A DNA stretch of 46,620 nt, taken from NCBI GenBank assembly GCA_947461995.1, contig CANHNH010000002.1:1-46620 (forward strand), given 5' to 3'. The DNA comes from Candidatus Nanopelagicaceae bacterium. GTDB taxonomy: Bacteria; Actinomycetota; Actinomycetes; Nanopelagicales; Nanopelagicaceae. The notes under the pieces are model-generated. The model saw only the letters and a list, made by a program, of their open reading frames with translations. It was not told where the DNA came from and searched no databases. Positions 36,197 through 44,250 of the stretch are shown here, one piece after another. Position 1 is the first letter of the stretch; each line of letters opens with the position of its first letter. Both the position numbers and the translations under genes were made by a program.

Positions 36197-36268
36197 TGCC
36201 CCCGGCAGGAGTTGAACCTGCGCACCAGCCTTCGGAGGGCTGTGCTCTATCCACTGAGCTACGGGGGC
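36197..36268 (-). tRNA. tRNA-Arg (anticodon CCG)
   Basis: The minus strand folds as a standard cloverleaf: acceptor GCCCCCG/CGGGGGC, D-arm GCTC...GAGC, anticodon stem CAGCC/GGCTG with loop CTCCGAA (anticodon CCG), and T-arm GCAGG-TTCAACT-CCTGC, with discriminator A. The 3' CCA is not encoded, so it would be added by the CCA-adding enzyme. Length is 72 nt. Confidence 0.95.
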
Positions 36269-36325
36269 GCATGCGCAAGGTTATCAGCGCGTGCATGAAC
36301 ACACGAGAAGTGCGAGAATTCAGAG

Positions 36326-36856
36326 ATGGGCGCGCACACTGCATATTTTGCAACGGGATGTTTTTGGGGCGCCGAAAGACGATTCTGGAAATTAGATGGA
36401 GTAATACACACGAGTGTTGGCTACATGGGCGGCTCTATTGAAAATCCTTCCTACGAGTTAGTCTGCACCGGAAAAACTGGTCACACCGAAGCAGTTAAGG
36501 TTGACTTCGATCCAACTAAAATTTCATACTCACGGTTGCTTAAAGAGTTTTGGGAAATGCACGATCCGACCTCATTTGACCGTCAAGGCAATGACATCGG
36601 TTCGCAATACAGAAGTGCGATCTTTACTTCTTCAAACGAACAGCAAGATATTGTTCAAAAATCTATGGCGATCTATCAGACTGAACTTGATGCTAAATCT
36701 ATTGGCAAAATAGTTACCCAGGTATTGCCGGCGAGTGAACATAAATATTTTGAAGCTGAGGAATATCACCAGCGTTACCTTGAAAAGAACCCAAATGGTT
36801 ATGACTGCCATTCAAGTACCGGTGTGAATTTTCCTGACGCCATGGTGAGCGCATGA
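36326..36856 (+). CDS. msrA: Peptide methionine (S)-S-oxide reductase MsrA
   Basis: Repairs the S-form of oxidised methionine in proteins. The 176-residue protein has the catalytic motif FATGCFWGAE near residues 8-17, GYMGG, and the conserved HTEAVKVDFDP and HDPTSFDRQGNDIGSQYRS segments. The start at 36326 gives the short N-terminus usual for MsrA. GAGAAT lies 6 nt before the ATG and may be a weak leaderless -10. The stop overlaps msrB by 4 bases (ATGA), so the two stereospecific reductases are coupled. Confidence 0.95.
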   Translation: MGAHTAYFATGCFWGAERRFWKLDGVIHTSVGYMGGSIENPSYELVCTGKTGHTEAVKVDFDPTKISYSRLLKEFWEMHDPTSFDRQGNDIGSQYRSAIFTSSNEQQDIVQKSMAIYQTELDAKSIGKIVTQVLPASEHKYFEAEEYHQRYLEKNPNGYDCHSSTGVNFPDAMVSA

Positions 36857-37257
36857 GTAAGAAGATTCAGATTGATGACGCCGTACTTAAGGCGCAACTA
36901 GATCCGCTCTCTTATGAGGTTCTACGACATGGCGCAACCGAACGTCCATTTACAGGGGAATACACAGACACTGAAACCACCGGTGTTTATAAGTGCAAAG
37001 CATGCCAAGCCGAGTTATTTAGAAGTGAAACAAAATTTCATTCAGGTTGCGGGTGGCCAAGTTTTTATGCCCCATCAGAAAATGACGCAGTAACACTTAT
37101 TGAAGACAGATCACTTGCTCCTCGAATTAGAACAGAAGTTCGATGCGCTGCGTGTGATTCACATCTTGGACATGTTTTTGAAGGTGAAGGTTTTGATACT
37201 CCAACTGATCAACGCTGGTGCATTAATTCAGTCTCACTCATTCTTGAACCTAAGTAA
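36853..37257 (+). CDS. msrB: Peptide methionine (R)-S-oxide reductase MsrB
   Basis: Repairs the R-form of oxidised methionine. The 134-residue protein has two zinc-binding CxxC pairs (CKACQ and CAACD), the conserved HSGCGWPSFY and DSHLGHVF segments, and the catalytic Cys in QRWCINSVSL. It starts at an ATGA overlap with msrA. Length is normal. Confidence 0.95.
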   Translation: MSKKIQIDDAVLKAQLDPLSYEVLRHGATERPFTGEYTDTETTGVYKCKACQAELFRSETKFHSGCGWPSFYAPSENDAVTLIEDRSLAPRIRTEVRCAACDSHLGHVFEGEGFDTPTDQRWCINSVSLILEPK

Positions 37258-37266
37258 TTTGGGTAA

Positions 37267-37278
37267 TACGGTTCAGAC
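37267..37278 (+). promoter_or_regulatory. Leaderless-type -10 element before the CrtI-like gene
   Basis: TACGGT at 37267-37272, 6 nt, then the ATG at 37279. Confidence 0.5.
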
Positions 37279-38808
37279 ATGAAATATGACGTCATCGTCA
37301 TGGGTGCAGGACACAATGGTTTAGTTGCCGCGGCGTATTTGGCTAAAGCTGGCAAGCGTGTTTTGATGTTAGAGGCAGCAGATGAAATCGGTGGCGCAAC
37401 TGCAAGCGTTAGAGCATTTAAAGAGTATGACGCGTTACTTTCACGCTATTCGTATTTAGTAGCACTGCTACCAGATCAAATTATTCAAGATTTAGGTTTG
37501 AACTTTGAAACTATTTCACGAGAAGTTTCATCCTTTACTCCATACAAAAAAGAGGGCAAAGATTTCGGTTTACATATTTCTAGAGTATGGGACAAAGAAA
37601 CGGAAGATTCATTTATTGAACTCACTGGCTCTGCGCACGAAGGCAAGGCATGGCAAGAGTTTTATTCTGAGGTAGAAAAGTTCGCACAAAAAATGGCACC
37701 AACTTTTCTTGAACCCCTACGAACACGTCGCGAAATGAAAACTTTAATAGGTCAGGACTCCACATGGGAGTACTTGGTTGAAAAACCAATGGCTGAAGTC
37801 ATTCAATCTAAATTTAAAGATGATTTAGTCCGTGGGGTCGTACTAACGGATGCTCTCATTGGCACTTTCGCTTCTGCTCAATCAATTCAATCAAATATCT
37901 GTTTTCTTTATCACCTCATGGGTAACGGAACAGGAGAATGGAAAGTTCCACGGGGCGGAATGATCTCCCTTGTAAATGAGTTAGAACGTATTGTGCAATC
38001 TGCAGGAGTTGAAATTAGAACTGACGCCGAAGTCACTCAAGTCTCAACAGATTCTGTAGGCGTCAGAGTGCAGACTAAGAAGGGAGATAGTTTTACTGCA
38101 GAATTTTTATTGAGCAATGCTGCGCCAGCTCATCTCGACCGAATTCGTGGTAAGAAAAGCGAAAGTGCATTATCTGGTTCGCAGATAAAGATAAATATGC
38201 TTCTTCGCACCTTGCCGCGTTTAAAATCCGGCGCTGATTCACGCAGAGCTTTTTCTGGAACCTTTCATATAAATGAGAGCTACTCAGAGTTAGAAGATGC
38301 CTATGTCACCGCTGCTAAAGGTGAAATACCGAAACATGCTCCTTCTGAAATGTACTGTCACACATTAAGTGATCCAAGTATTTTGAGCGAAGAATTAGCA
38401 CAACAGGGTTATCACACACTTACTCTCTTTGGGCTACACACTCCCGCCGAGTTATTTGAAACAGATCCTGAATCATCAAAGAAAATTGCAGTGCAACGAT
38501 GCATTGATGCTTTAAACTCTTATTTAATTGATCCGCTAGAAAGTGTTCTAGCCAAGAACAGTGATGGATCGCTCTGCATTGAAACGAAAAGCCCATTAGA
38601 TCTTGAAAAAGATGTTCGATTGCCTGGCGGCAATATTTTTCATCGTGATCTAACTTTTCCATTTAAGGAAGAGGGTGATGCCCAAATCTGGGGCGTTGAA
38701 ACAGATGATCCGCGCATCTTTATCTGCGGAGCTGGCGCTCAACGTGGTGGGGGAGTCAGTGGGATACCTGGTCACAATGCAGCTATGGCAGTGCTTGCAA
38801 AGGGTTAG
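37279..38808 (+). CDS. FAD-dependent oxidoreductase, phytoene desaturase (CrtI/PYROXD2)-like
   Basis: A 509-residue flavoprotein. The N-terminal dinucleotide-binding motif is VIVMGAGHNGLVAAAYLAKAGKRVLMLEA and the C-terminal FAD-contact segment is GGGVSGIPGHNAAMAVL. The overall resemblance is to the NAD(P)/FAD amine-oxidase/CrtI superfamily and especially to PYROXD2-like proteins, so a carotenoid role is not assured; no crt genes are adjacent. The TAG stop also forms the first half of the next gene's proposed -10. Confidence 0.85.
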   Translation: MKYDVIVMGAGHNGLVAAAYLAKAGKRVLMLEAADEIGGATASVRAFKEYDALLSRYSYLVALLPDQIIQDLGLNFETISREVSSFTPYKKEGKDFGLHISRVWDKETEDSFIELTGSAHEGKAWQEFYSEVEKFAQKMAPTFLEPLRTRREMKTLIGQDSTWEYLVEKPMAEVIQSKFKDDLVRGVVLTDALIGTFASAQSIQSNICFLYHLMGNGTGEWKVPRGGMISLVNELERIVQSAGVEIRTDAEVTQVSTDSVGVRVQTKKGDSFTAEFLLSNAAPAHLDRIRGKKSESALSGSQIKINMLLRTLPRLKSGADSRRAFSGTFHINESYSELEDAYVTAAKGEIPKHAPSEMYCHTLSDPSILSEELAQQGYHTLTLFGLHTPAELFETDPESSKKIAVQRCIDALNSYLIDPLESVLAKNSDGSLCIETKSPLDLEKDVRLPGGNIFHRDLTFPFKEEGDAQIWGVETDDPRIFICGAGAQRGGGVSGIPGHNAAMAVLAKG

Positions 38809-38817
38809 GCTTTACAG
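38806..38817 (+). promoter_or_regulatory. Leaderless-type -10 element overlapping a stop codon
   Basis: TAGGCT at 38806-38811 begins with the TAG stop of the CrtI-like gene and is 6 nt from the ATG at 38818. Confidence 0.5.
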
Positions 38818-39930
38818 ATGAGCGAACCGAAACTAAGTCCTGAAACGATTGCGATTTCAGCAGGACGTCCATCGATTATGAAAGATGGATCCCTTAATCC
38901 AAGTATTTTTCTCAGTTCCACCTATCACGCAGGCGGAACAATTGGTTACGGTCGTTCAGGAAATGAAACGTGGAGTGCACTTGAAAGTGCAATCAGCGAA
39001 TTTGAAGGTGGACAAACCCTTGCATTCGCATCTGGAAATGCTGCAATAAGCGCGGCCTTTGGATTACTACCAATCGGAGCACCCGTTGTGGCATCTGATC
39101 AGGGATATAGCGGAACAATGGCAATGCTTGAATCTTTTCAAGAAAGCGGCCGCTTAGAAGTTCGTTTTGTGGATATTGCAAATACGGACGCTGTAATTCA
39201 AGCAATGAATGGCGCTGCATTTCTGTGGATCGAATCACCAACTAATCCCGGACTTGAAGTCGCGGATATGCCAACACTGATAGTTGCTGCCAGAAATTTA
39301 AGTATCGGAGTCGGAGTTGATAACACATTTGCAACTCCACTGATTCAAAATCCTTTAGAAATGGGTGCAGATATCGTGATGCATTCTGTAACAAAGTACT
39401 TTGCTGGACACAGCGATGTCTTAATGGGATCACTTTCTACCAAGATTCCAGAACTGCACGCGCGACTTCACGAGATCAGAAGAATTCATGGTGCTGTACC
39501 TGGCCCTTATGAAGCGTGGCTTGCACTTCGCGGGCTACGAACATTTCCACTGCGTTTTGAATGTGCGCAAAAAAATGCTCTTGAATTAGCAAAACGTTTA
39601 AGTTCGCACCCAGGTGTATCAAGAGTGCGCTATCCAGGTTTACCGCAAGATTCACAGCACGCCCGCGCTAAGAGCTTCATGCGCGGGTTCGGGGCTGTGG
39701 TTTCATTTGAGGTAAAAGATGGTCCTGAAAAAGCAGATCGTATTTGTGAAAACTCTGAGTTAATCACCCATGCAACAAGTCTGGGTGGTGTAGAAAGTTT
39801 GTGGGAACGTCGCCGACGTTGGCCCGCCGAGAGCACGCTGACCCCAGAAAACCTGATTCGTTTATCGGTTGGCTGTGAAAATGTTGAGGATTTGTGGCGC
39901 GACATAGAACGGGCGTTTACCAACTCTTAA
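38818..39930 (+). CDS. Trans-sulfuration PLP enzyme (cystathionine gamma-synthase/lyase family)
   Basis: A 370-residue fold-type I PLP enzyme. Features are the tetramer/substrate segment STYHAGGTIGYGRSGNETWSALE, the PLP-stacking region after ASGNAA, the Asp/His site GVDNTFATPL and the PLP-binding lysine in MHSVTKYFAGHSDVLMG. The family includes cystathionine gamma-synthase, cystathionine gamma- and beta-lyase and methionine gamma-lyase; sequence alone does not separate them here. Homocysteine from ahcY could be a related metabolite, but no genetic link is shown. Confidence 0.88.
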   Translation: MSEPKLSPETIAISAGRPSIMKDGSLNPSIFLSSTYHAGGTIGYGRSGNETWSALESAISEFEGGQTLAFASGNAAISAAFGLLPIGAPVVASDQGYSGTMAMLESFQESGRLEVRFVDIANTDAVIQAMNGAAFLWIESPTNPGLEVADMPTLIVAARNLSIGVGVDNTFATPLIQNPLEMGADIVMHSVTKYFAGHSDVLMGSLSTKIPELHARLHEIRRIHGAVPGPYEAWLALRGLRTFPLRFECAQKNALELAKRLSSHPGVSRVRYPGLPQDSQHARAKSFMRGFGAVVSFEVKDGPEKADRICENSELITHATSLGGVESLWERRRRWPAESTLTPENLIRLSVGCENVEDLWRDIERAFTNS

Positions 39931-39963
39931 TCTTTAAATACTGCAAAAGTTCAAAAAAGCGAG

Positions 39964-39975
39964 TATTTTTATCCT
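39964..39975 (+). promoter_or_regulatory. Leaderless-type -10 element before the 49-residue gene
   Basis: TATTTT at 39964-39969, 6 nt, then the ATG at 39976. Confidence 0.5.
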
Positions 39976-40125
39976 ATGTTTAAAGCGATTCGCCGGATAG
40001 CCGCAGCAATTGTTGTTGGCCTTTTAGCATTCAAAGCTGTGGCTTCGTTTTTGTCATGGATCGAACGTCAAGAAGATTCCACAGCAGAAGCGTGGATCGA
40101 TGAAGATGAATTTGAAGACGCATAA
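39976..40125 (+). CDS. Small membrane protein absent from the ORF track (49 residues)
   Basis: The ATG at 39976 opens a 49-codon frame ending TAA at 40123-40125. The product has a basic start (MFKAIRRIAA), one hydrophobic helix (AIVVGLLAFKAVASFLSW) and a strongly acidic tail (EAWIDEDEFEDA). This charge layout is that of a single-pass protein with an N-terminal cytoplasmic positive patch. The leaderless-type hexamer six bases upstream and the next gene starting at the very next base support it as real. No family is recognised. Confidence 0.65.
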   Translation: MFKAIRRIAAAIVVGLLAFKAVASFLSWIERQEDSTAEAWIDEDEFEDA

Positions 40126-40509
40126 GTGAGCACTACTGATTACATTCCAGGTTCGTGCAATATCGGTACTGGTGAAATACGACGCAGACAATTAGTTGCG
40201 CTGATCGGATTAGTTTTATCTATCTCTTCACTCATCACACTCATTTCAACCAACGCTCCACGAGGTGCCCGTCTAGGGATTTTTGTTCCGCTAGCTGTGG
40301 CAAGTATTGGTTGGGTGCAATCGCGCAAGAAATTCTGTTTAGCGTATGGATTTATGGGAACCTTTAATTTTGGAAAACTTGGGCAGCTGTCTCGCGTAGC
40401 AGATAGCGCTAGCCGCGCTGCAGATAGAAAAACAGCACTGAGCATTCTTTTTCAATCAGGTGCTTATGCAGTGGTGGCCACAGCAATTATTTATGTAATA
40501 CCTTTTTAA
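40126..40509 (+). CDS. Integral membrane protein of unknown function
   Basis: A 127-residue protein starting at a GTG directly after the stop of the 49-residue gene. Hydrophobic segments lie at about residues 22-42 (LVALIGLVLSISSLITLI), 49-62 (LGIFVPLAVASIGW) and 107-126 at the C-terminus. Between them is CLAYGFMGTFNFGK and a polar helix. I do not recognise the family. The 3' end overlaps the convergent terC gene by 4 bases. Confidence 0.65.
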   Translation: MSTTDYIPGSCNIGTGEIRRRQLVALIGLVLSISSLITLISTNAPRGARLGIFVPLAVASIGWVQSRKKFCLAYGFMGTFNFGKLGQLSRVADSASRAADRKTALSILFQSGAYAVVATAIIYVIPF

Positions 40510-41417
40510 ACTATTTCGCTTCCATCTTTTCGCGTCGCAGTTAAACTTGCCACTGTTGTGATAGCCAAGGCGGTAATAATAAATCCTAAGCTCACTGCCA
40601 GCGGAACATGGGGAATATTAATTCCAGCCACATCATGAACTCCAACTGCGTGTAAAGCTTCAAATATCATTTTGAATCCGATGAATCCTAGAATTGCCGA
40701 TAAACCTAAAGAGAGATAAACCAAGCGTGCAATCAAACCTTGGAGTAAGAAGTACAGCTGGCGTAGACCCATGAGAGCAAAAATGTTTGTAGTGGCGACA
40801 ATGTATGGATCTTTAGTGATACCGAAAATCGCAGGAATTGAATCAAGCGCGAAGACCAGATCCGTTACTCCCAAAGAAATTAACGCAATTGTAAAAGTAC
40901 TTGCACCTTTGCTCTTGAGGTACGTTTCAACTCGGCTCTCTTTTACTTCATCTTCATGTCCACTTTCGCGCACGAGTTGAATTGCAGTAAAAATCAGGAA
41001 TGCACCGAAGATAAAAAACACGCTCTGAAAGCGAGAGATTATTGCTGCTCCTGCTGCGATAAAGCCACCACGTAATAACAAAGCAATGATAATTCCCAAA
41101 AGCAGAACCAGCTGTTGCTTTTCTTTTTCAATTTTAAGGCGTGAAAGTATGATGACGAATACAAAAATGTTATCTACTGAGAGCGCATATTCAGTGAGCC
41201 ACCCTGCAAAGAATTCAGGTCTGGCAGTAGGAGAGTCAACCCAGTTTGGCATCAAAATTCCAAATGCAATAGCTGCGCTGACGTAAACGACAGTCCATAT
41301 AGCAGACTCAGTAATGGTCGTCTCTTTATTGCGGCGCAGTATTGCCATGATCAAGTCAAAAGCAATAACCAGTGAAAGTATTCCGATTGTTGTGAGCCAA
41401 ACGGTTGTAGATTCCAA
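40506..41417 (-). CDS. TerC family membrane protein
   Basis: A 303-residue protein with about seven to nine membrane helices. Conserved acidic intramembrane positions are seen in GWLTEYALSVDNIFVFVIIL and LVFALDSIPAIFGIT, the two hallmarks of TerC/Alx proteins. Relatives move manganese out of the cell or assist metal loading of secreted proteins; tellurite resistance is a historical name. It starts one base after the stop of the upstream coiled-coil gene, so it is the last of a three-gene minus-strand unit. Confidence 0.9.
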   Translation of the reverse strand: MESTTVWLTTIGILSLVIAFDLIMAILRRNKETTITESAIWTVVYVSAAIAFGILMPNWVDSPTARPEFFAGWLTEYALSVDNIFVFVIILSRLKIEKEKQQLVLLLGIIIALLLRGGFIAAGAAIISRFQSVFFIFGAFLIFTAIQLVRESGHEDEVKESRVETYLKSKGASTFTIALISLGVTDLVFALDSIPAIFGITKDPYIVATTNIFALMGLRQLYFLLQGLIARLVYLSLGLSAILGFIGFKMIFEALHAVGVHDVAGINIPHVPLAVSLGFIITALAITTVASLTATRKDGSEIV

Positions 41418-41801
41418 TTACTTATCCTTTTTCTCTAGATCTTTTATCACGCGATGAATATCGGCTGAGATTACCTTAAGTTCTGCTAGTTCTTTATCCG
41501 CAAGAATTCGAGCCTCTTTAGCTAATTCAAATTCACCCAAGCTCGCTTCATGAGTCTCGTTGATAGTCTGTTCGAGTTTGGCTGAGTTAACACTCTGCCC
41601 AACCATAATTATTGAAAGTAAAACCAACTGTAGAAAAGTCTGGGCAATCCAAGAAACGATGATGAGAGTGTCCCCAGTTTTAATGGCATTGGGCAGAGAG
41701 GTCAAGGCAATGAGGGCAAACAGATAAGCGCACCACATAGTGGCAACCCCAGATGTTATTTTTTCGGCAATAAGATTGTTAAATGAATTAACTTTGCTCA
41801 T
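41418..41801 (-). CDS. Small two-helix membrane protein with coiled-coil tail
   Basis: A 127-residue protein. Two membrane helices (WCAYLFALIALTSL and VSWIAQTFLQLVLLSIIMVGQ) are followed by a charged helical C-terminus of about 55 residues likely to form a coiled coil. I recall similar short bacterial proteins with a WIAQTFLQLVLLSIIMVG core but no assigned function. The start overlaps the upstream secreted-protein gene by 4 bases and the stop abuts terC. Confidence 0.7.
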   Translation of the reverse strand: MSKVNSFNNLIAEKITSGVATMWCAYLFALIALTSLPNAIKTGDTLIIVSWIAQTFLQLVLLSIIMVGQSVNSAKLEQTINETHEASLGEFELAKEARILADKELAELKVISADIHRVIKDLEKKDK

Positions 41802-42235
41802 GGCGCAAGAGTACGCCTTTTTTCATCCATTTTTGCTTCACCAGGTGGCGAAGGAAGAGAACCAAGAGCGGCAAGTGCTAAATCACGTAGGGCAACGGCT
41901 GAAATGCGTGCGTTCTTTAAAGTATTCATGATCATCATTTTTTCTTCAGCCGTTTTTGCATCGGCAAGCGCGTTGTATGCATCAGCAGTAGCTTTTTTTA
42001 TTGTGGCTTTGAAAGTCCTATTAATTTTTTCACGAGCCTCTTCACGAGCCTTCATTGCTTCTTCGTAAGAATCTTTTCCAAATTTTAATTTAACTTTGGA
42101 TTTCTTTACTTCCATTTTTGATGCCGGTTTGGTTTTGGAGCGGTCATCATCTGCAAGAGCTGGATGACTTGAAGATAAGAGGAGTGCGCTAATGATCACT
42201 GATGATATGCCGGCACGGCGCGCACTTGTTGCCAT
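41798..42235 (-). CDS. Secreted Lys/Ala-rich helical protein
   Basis: A 145-residue protein with a signal peptide (RRAGISSVIISALLLSSSHPALA, cleavage likely after ALA) and a mature part rich in Lys, Glu and Ala that should be mostly helical and charged. No family is recognised. I use the ATG at 42235 in place of the track TTG at 42241, since TACACT ends 7 bases before this ATG. It heads the unit that includes terC. Confidence 0.7.
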   Translation of the reverse strand: MATSARRAGISSVIISALLLSSSHPALADDDRSKTKPASKMEVKKSKVKLKFGKDSYEEAMKAREEAREKINRTFKATIKKATADAYNALADAKTAEEKMMIMNTLKNARISAVALRDLALAALGSLPSPPGEAKMDEKRRTLAP

Positions 42236-42248
42236 GGGCAAAAGTGTA
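42236..42248 (-). promoter_or_regulatory. Leaderless-type -10 element for the terC unit
   Basis: On the minus strand TACACT (42248-42243) is followed by 7 nt and the ATG at 42235. Confidence 0.5.
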
Positions 42249-42335
42249 GGAGAAATTTATGTGAACCTCCTGTGAGATGCGCTGAAAACACTAAAAGTTA
42301 GACACAGATAACCAATGGTGTGCGAAGGTATAGCC

Positions 42336-43019
42336 ATGGCTCCTCAGATTATGGTTGTAGATGATGAAGCAGGCGTCCGTGATTTGGTGTGCGATGCCCT
42401 TCGAATTGCTGGTTTTGAAACAACTCAAGCAAACGATGGAATGTCTGCGCTCACGTTATTGCGTACCGAAAAACCTGATTTATTAATCATCGATATCAAT
42501 ATGCCTCTAATGGATGGATTCGATCTTGTCGAACGATTGCGTTCGCATAATGATTTGACTCCAGTGCTCATGCTTTCTGCAAGAAATGATCGAGCTGACA
42601 TCACTCGCGGACTTTCGCTAGGAGCCGATGACTACGTAACAAAACCATTTGGGCTAGAAGAATTATTACTTCGCGTTAAAGCTATTTTGCGCCGAACCTC
42701 TAAGGTGTCTGCAACGTTTGCCACGCTTTCTTGTGGGCCAATCACCCTTAATGATGAAACGCATCAAGTTACATTTAATTCAGATCTGGTCGAGCTATCT
42801 CCAACTGAGTTTCGTTTGCTCGCGATTCTGCTTGAAAATAAAGGACGGGTTCTCAGCAAATCTGTTCTCTTAGATGACGTATGGGGAATAACCTTCGAAT
42901 CCGAAACAAGCGTTGTTGACACATATATTTCATATCTGCGTAAGAAGTTGCACCGTGACGGATTTGAAGGAATTAAGACGATTCGCGGAGTAGGTTTTCA
43001 AATATTGGAACCAAAATAA
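42336..43019 (+). CDS. OmpR-family response regulator
   Basis: A 227-residue two-component regulator with a receiver domain (acidic pocket VVDDEAG, phospho-Asp in LLIIDINMPLMDGF, Lys in YVTKPFG) and a winged-helix DNA-binding domain (LSPTEFRLLAILLENKGRVLS...VDTYISYLRKKL). I chose the ATG at 42336, which has GAAGG 7 bases upstream and puts the first strand close to the start; the track ATG at 42315 adds seven residues. The kinase gene begins 3 bases after the stop. Target genes are unknown; it is divergent from the terC unit. Confidence 0.92.
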   Translation: MAPQIMVVDDEAGVRDLVCDALRIAGFETTQANDGMSALTLLRTEKPDLLIIDINMPLMDGFDLVERLRSHNDLTPVLMLSARNDRADITRGLSLGADDYVTKPFGLEELLLRVKAILRRTSKVSATFATLSCGPITLNDETHQVTFNSDLVELSPTEFRLLAILLENKGRVLSKSVLLDDVWGITFESETSVVDTYISYLRKKLHRDGFEGIKTIRGVGFQILEPK

Positions 43020-43022
43020 ATA

Positions 43023-44234
43023 ATGAATCAACGTTTCCGAGTAACCTTTTTCTCAGTTCTCATCACAACGTTGGTATCTCTTGGAATCGGTGGGTTTGCT
43101 CTACAGGATTCTCACAATGCAGCGATTCGCCAAGTAGATTCTCGATTGAATTTTGTAATTCAATCAACTCTTCAAAATAATCAAGATTTATTAAATGCTG
43201 CGCTGTTTGCACTTGATTCTGGAAGAATTGATGCAACGGTTGTTCTCGTCACACCTCGTAGAGAACAAATTGTGATTACCGAAGCCTCGCAACGATTTGT
43301 ATTGGACACGTCACCGCAGAACATAAGCTCATCCATGAAACATGCAATTTCAATTCGTTCTGAAAATCCTTACCGTATGCGATCTATTCCGCTGCCAGAG
43401 GAAGAGTTTTTGGTGGTTGCAATCTCAACAGCTGATCTCGAAAGAGATTGGAAGCAAAATATCGCTCGCTTACTTGCGTTCTTATTCTTTGCAAACGTGC
43501 TTGCAATCGGCCTTTCATTCCTGCTCTTGCGTAATAATTCGCGCAAGCTAGAGCAACAATCTTTACTTCGTATGCAGCGCTTTCTCAGTGATGCAGCCCA
43601 TGAGTTGCGCACACCATTGACTGTCATCAAGGGCTATTCAGAGTTGTTAGGTGCGCATAAAATCGAAAGCAAGGAAGATCAAGACAAAGCTTTTGCTCGG
43701 GTTGATAATGAAGTTAAGCGCATGGAATCTCTGATTAGTGATTTACTCCTTACCGCAGAACTTAATGAAGCAACGCATCTTGATTTTGAAAAGTATGACT
43801 TGTCTGCATCTCTAAAAACTCACTTACGTGATTTCGAAATCCTCTCACCAGAACGTGCAATCGAATCCTCAATTGCTTCTGGAATTCACATCAAAGCATC
43901 CGGAGATCACTTGGATCGCATGATTCAAAATATTTTTTCAAATATTAGGCGCCACACACCGTCGGTGGCTCCAGTTTTAGTGGCGTTAAAGAGCAAAGGA
44001 AAAGATATTCAATTGCTTATCGAAGATGGCGGGCCAGGACTTCCTGAAGATGCGTACAAGAAAGCAAGTTATGAGTTTGAGCGTTTTGACCGTTCACGTT
44101 CACGCGATACAGGTGGCAGCGGACTTGGACTGAGCATTATTGCTGCCATCGTGAAAGAGCACTCTGGAAGCATTTCATTATCAAAAAGCTCACTTGGTGG
44201 TCTTGCAATTCACATCCAATTGCCAATTAAATAG
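43023..44234 (+). CDS. Membrane sensor histidine kinase lacking an obvious HAMP domain
   Basis: A 403-residue kinase. One membrane helix near residues 7-27, an extracytoplasmic sensor of about 115 residues and a second helix (about 146-169) precede a HisKA helix with the phospho-His in FLSDAAHELRTPLTVIKGY at about residue 192. Only about 23 residues link helix two to that His, too short for a HAMP domain. The HATPase has an N-box (MIQNIFSNIRRH), IEDGGPGLPED and GGSGLGLSI. It forms an operon with the response regulator. Confidence 0.9.
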   Translation: MNQRFRVTFFSVLITTLVSLGIGGFALQDSHNAAIRQVDSRLNFVIQSTLQNNQDLLNAALFALDSGRIDATVVLVTPRREQIVITEASQRFVLDTSPQNISSSMKHAISIRSENPYRMRSIPLPEEEFLVVAISTADLERDWKQNIARLLAFLFFANVLAIGLSFLLLRNNSRKLEQQSLLRMQRFLSDAAHELRTPLTVIKGYSELLGAHKIESKEDQDKAFARVDNEVKRMESLISDLLLTAELNEATHLDFEKYDLSASLKTHLRDFEILSPERAIESSIASGIHIKASGDHLDRMIQNIFSNIRRHTPSVAPVLVALKSKGKDIQLLIEDGGPGLPEDAYKKASYEFERFDRSRSRDTGGSGLGLSIIAAIVKEHSGSISLSKSSLGGLAIHIQLPIK

Positions 44235-44238
44235 CCCT

Positions 44239-44250
44239 TACACTTGAGCA
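44239..44250 (+). promoter_or_regulatory. Leaderless-type -10 element before the methyltransferase gene
   Basis: TACACT at 44239-44244, 6 nt, then the ATG at 44251. Confidence 0.55.

Noticed and set aside
36017-36298. ORF of 93 codons on the plus strand, and 36117..36353 on the minus strand
   Set aside because: Both run through tRNA-Arg; the peptide RPRSSVDRAQPSEGWCAGSTPAGG-type pattern is a well-known artefact of translated tRNA.
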